NCBI GenBank assembly: GCA_007120575.1
Contig: SKNJ01000222.1
Location: 1 to 6,132, forward strand
Origin: Thioalkalivibrio sp.
GTDB taxonomy: Bacteria; Pseudomonadota; Gammaproteobacteria; Ectothiorhodospirales; Ectothiorhodospiraceae
Direction of reading: 5' to 3'
DNA: 6,132 nt
In this document: one piece after another, positions 5,722 to 6,132 of the stretch
Position numbering within the stretch: the stretch's first letter is position 1
Layout of the letters: each line of letters starts with the position of its first letter
Made by a program: the position numbers and the translations under genes
The notes under the pieces: model-generated
Databases searched by the model: none
What the model saw: the letters and a program-made list of their open reading frames with translations, nothing else
Told to the model about the DNA's origin: nothing

Positions 5722-6132
5722 TCAGGAATCCGCGCCCGTTCGGTCATGGCCCCAGCGTGCCTCCAGGGCCGCATAAAGTGCCCGCAGTCCCATCGCCTCG
5801 CCACCCTTCGGGCGCCCGGGCCGCGCGCGGTTATTGAAGGCCATGATGTCGAAGTGCAGCCAGGGCACGTCCTCCGGTACGAACTCGCGCAGGAACAACC
5901 CGGCCGTAATCGCCCCGGCATAGCCCCCGGTGGAACTGTTGGCGATATCCGCGATGTCGCTGTCCAGCATCTCGCGATACGGCGCGTGCAGTGGCAACCG
6001 GCAGACCGGGTCGTCCCAGTCGCGGGCGGGTTCCTGAAGCGCCCGGGCCCAGCCATCGTCGCTGGCCAGAACAGCACTGATCTCGGTACCCACCGCCACC
6101 CGTGCCGCACCGGTCAGGGTCGCGAAATCCAC
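5722..6132 (-). CDS. Leucyl aminopeptidase, peptidase family M17 (C-terminal part)
   Basis: The C-terminal 136 residues of a cytosolic metallo-aminopeptidase that removes N-terminal residues from peptides; the gene's 5' part lies beyond the right edge. The first visible codon, GTG at the edge, is an internal Val in DFATLTGAARVAVG, the family segment that normally follows the metal-binding NTDAEGR motif, so that motif and most metal ligands are out of view. Further family matches are a CRLPLHAPYREML segment, SDIADIANSSTGG, YAGAITAGLFLREF, WLHFDIMAFN, and a GRPKGGEAMGLRAL C-terminus. The spacing matches the end of M17 catalytic domains, with no truncation. The reading RLPLHAPY (others often have RLPLW) and an acidic, soluble tail suggest a PepA/PepB relative rather than classical PepA; the subgroup is not settled. 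It converges on glutamate dehydrogenase with only 36 bp between the two stops. Confidence 0.9.
   Translation of the reverse strand: MDFATLTGAARVAVGTEISAVLASDDGWARALQEPARDWDDPVCRLPLHAPYREMLDSDIADIANSSTGGYAGAITAGLFLREFVPEDVPWLHFDIMAFNNRARPGRPKGGEAMGLRALYAALEARWGHDRTGADS

Noticed and set aside
4545..5837. 430-codon plus-strand frame overlapping glutamate dehydrogenase and the aminopeptidase
   Set aside because: The translation is Arg/Pro/His/Gly-rich, as expected from an out-of-frame reading of GC-rich codons, and it crosses the convergent junction.

Overview
The window is a high-GC (roughly two-thirds G+C by eye), densely coded bacterial chromosomal segment. Codon use, the gene set and the protein families suggest a gammaproteobacterium, possibly one of the high-GC sulfur-oxidising or halophilic lineages such as Ectothiorhodospiraceae. 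That placement is an impression from protein style, not a demonstrated assignment. I see no mobile element, CRISPR array, rRNA, tRNA or phage gene, and no gene whose base composition stands out from its neighbours.

Layout, left to right: (1) the C-terminal part of a DoxX-family membrane protein (+ strand), cut by the left window edge. (2) A 193-bp intergenic region with a perfect TATAAT hexamer, a GC-rich interrupted palindrome just upstream of it, and a pair of competing hairpins just before the next start codon. (3) A large 928-residue membrane-anchored c-di-GMP protein with the order TM, extracytoplasmic sensor, TM, HAMP, PAS, PAS, GGDEF, EAL. Both catalytic domains keep their key residues, and the GGDEF domain keeps its inhibitory I-site. 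(4) A 97-bp gap with a 17-bp interrupted palindrome. (5) A 253-residue conserved-looking protein of unknown function with a CxxC pair. (6) After 58 bp, a 475-residue hexameric-type glutamate dehydrogenase, probably NAD-linked. (7) A perfect 26-bp palindrome in the short space between convergent genes. (8) On the minus strand, the C-terminal 136 residues of a leucyl aminopeptidase (peptidase family M17), whose N-terminal part lies beyond the right edge.

The genes do not form an obvious dedicated system. The c-di-GMP protein probably has its own promoter. The unknown protein and glutamate dehydrogenase are on the same strand and close enough to be co-transcribed. Glutamate dehydrogenase and the aminopeptidase both belong to amino-acid and peptide metabolism but face each other tail to tail. 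The least explained items are the 253-residue protein and the three palindromic elements in the intergenic gaps. I found no convincing evidence of a new multi-gene system here.
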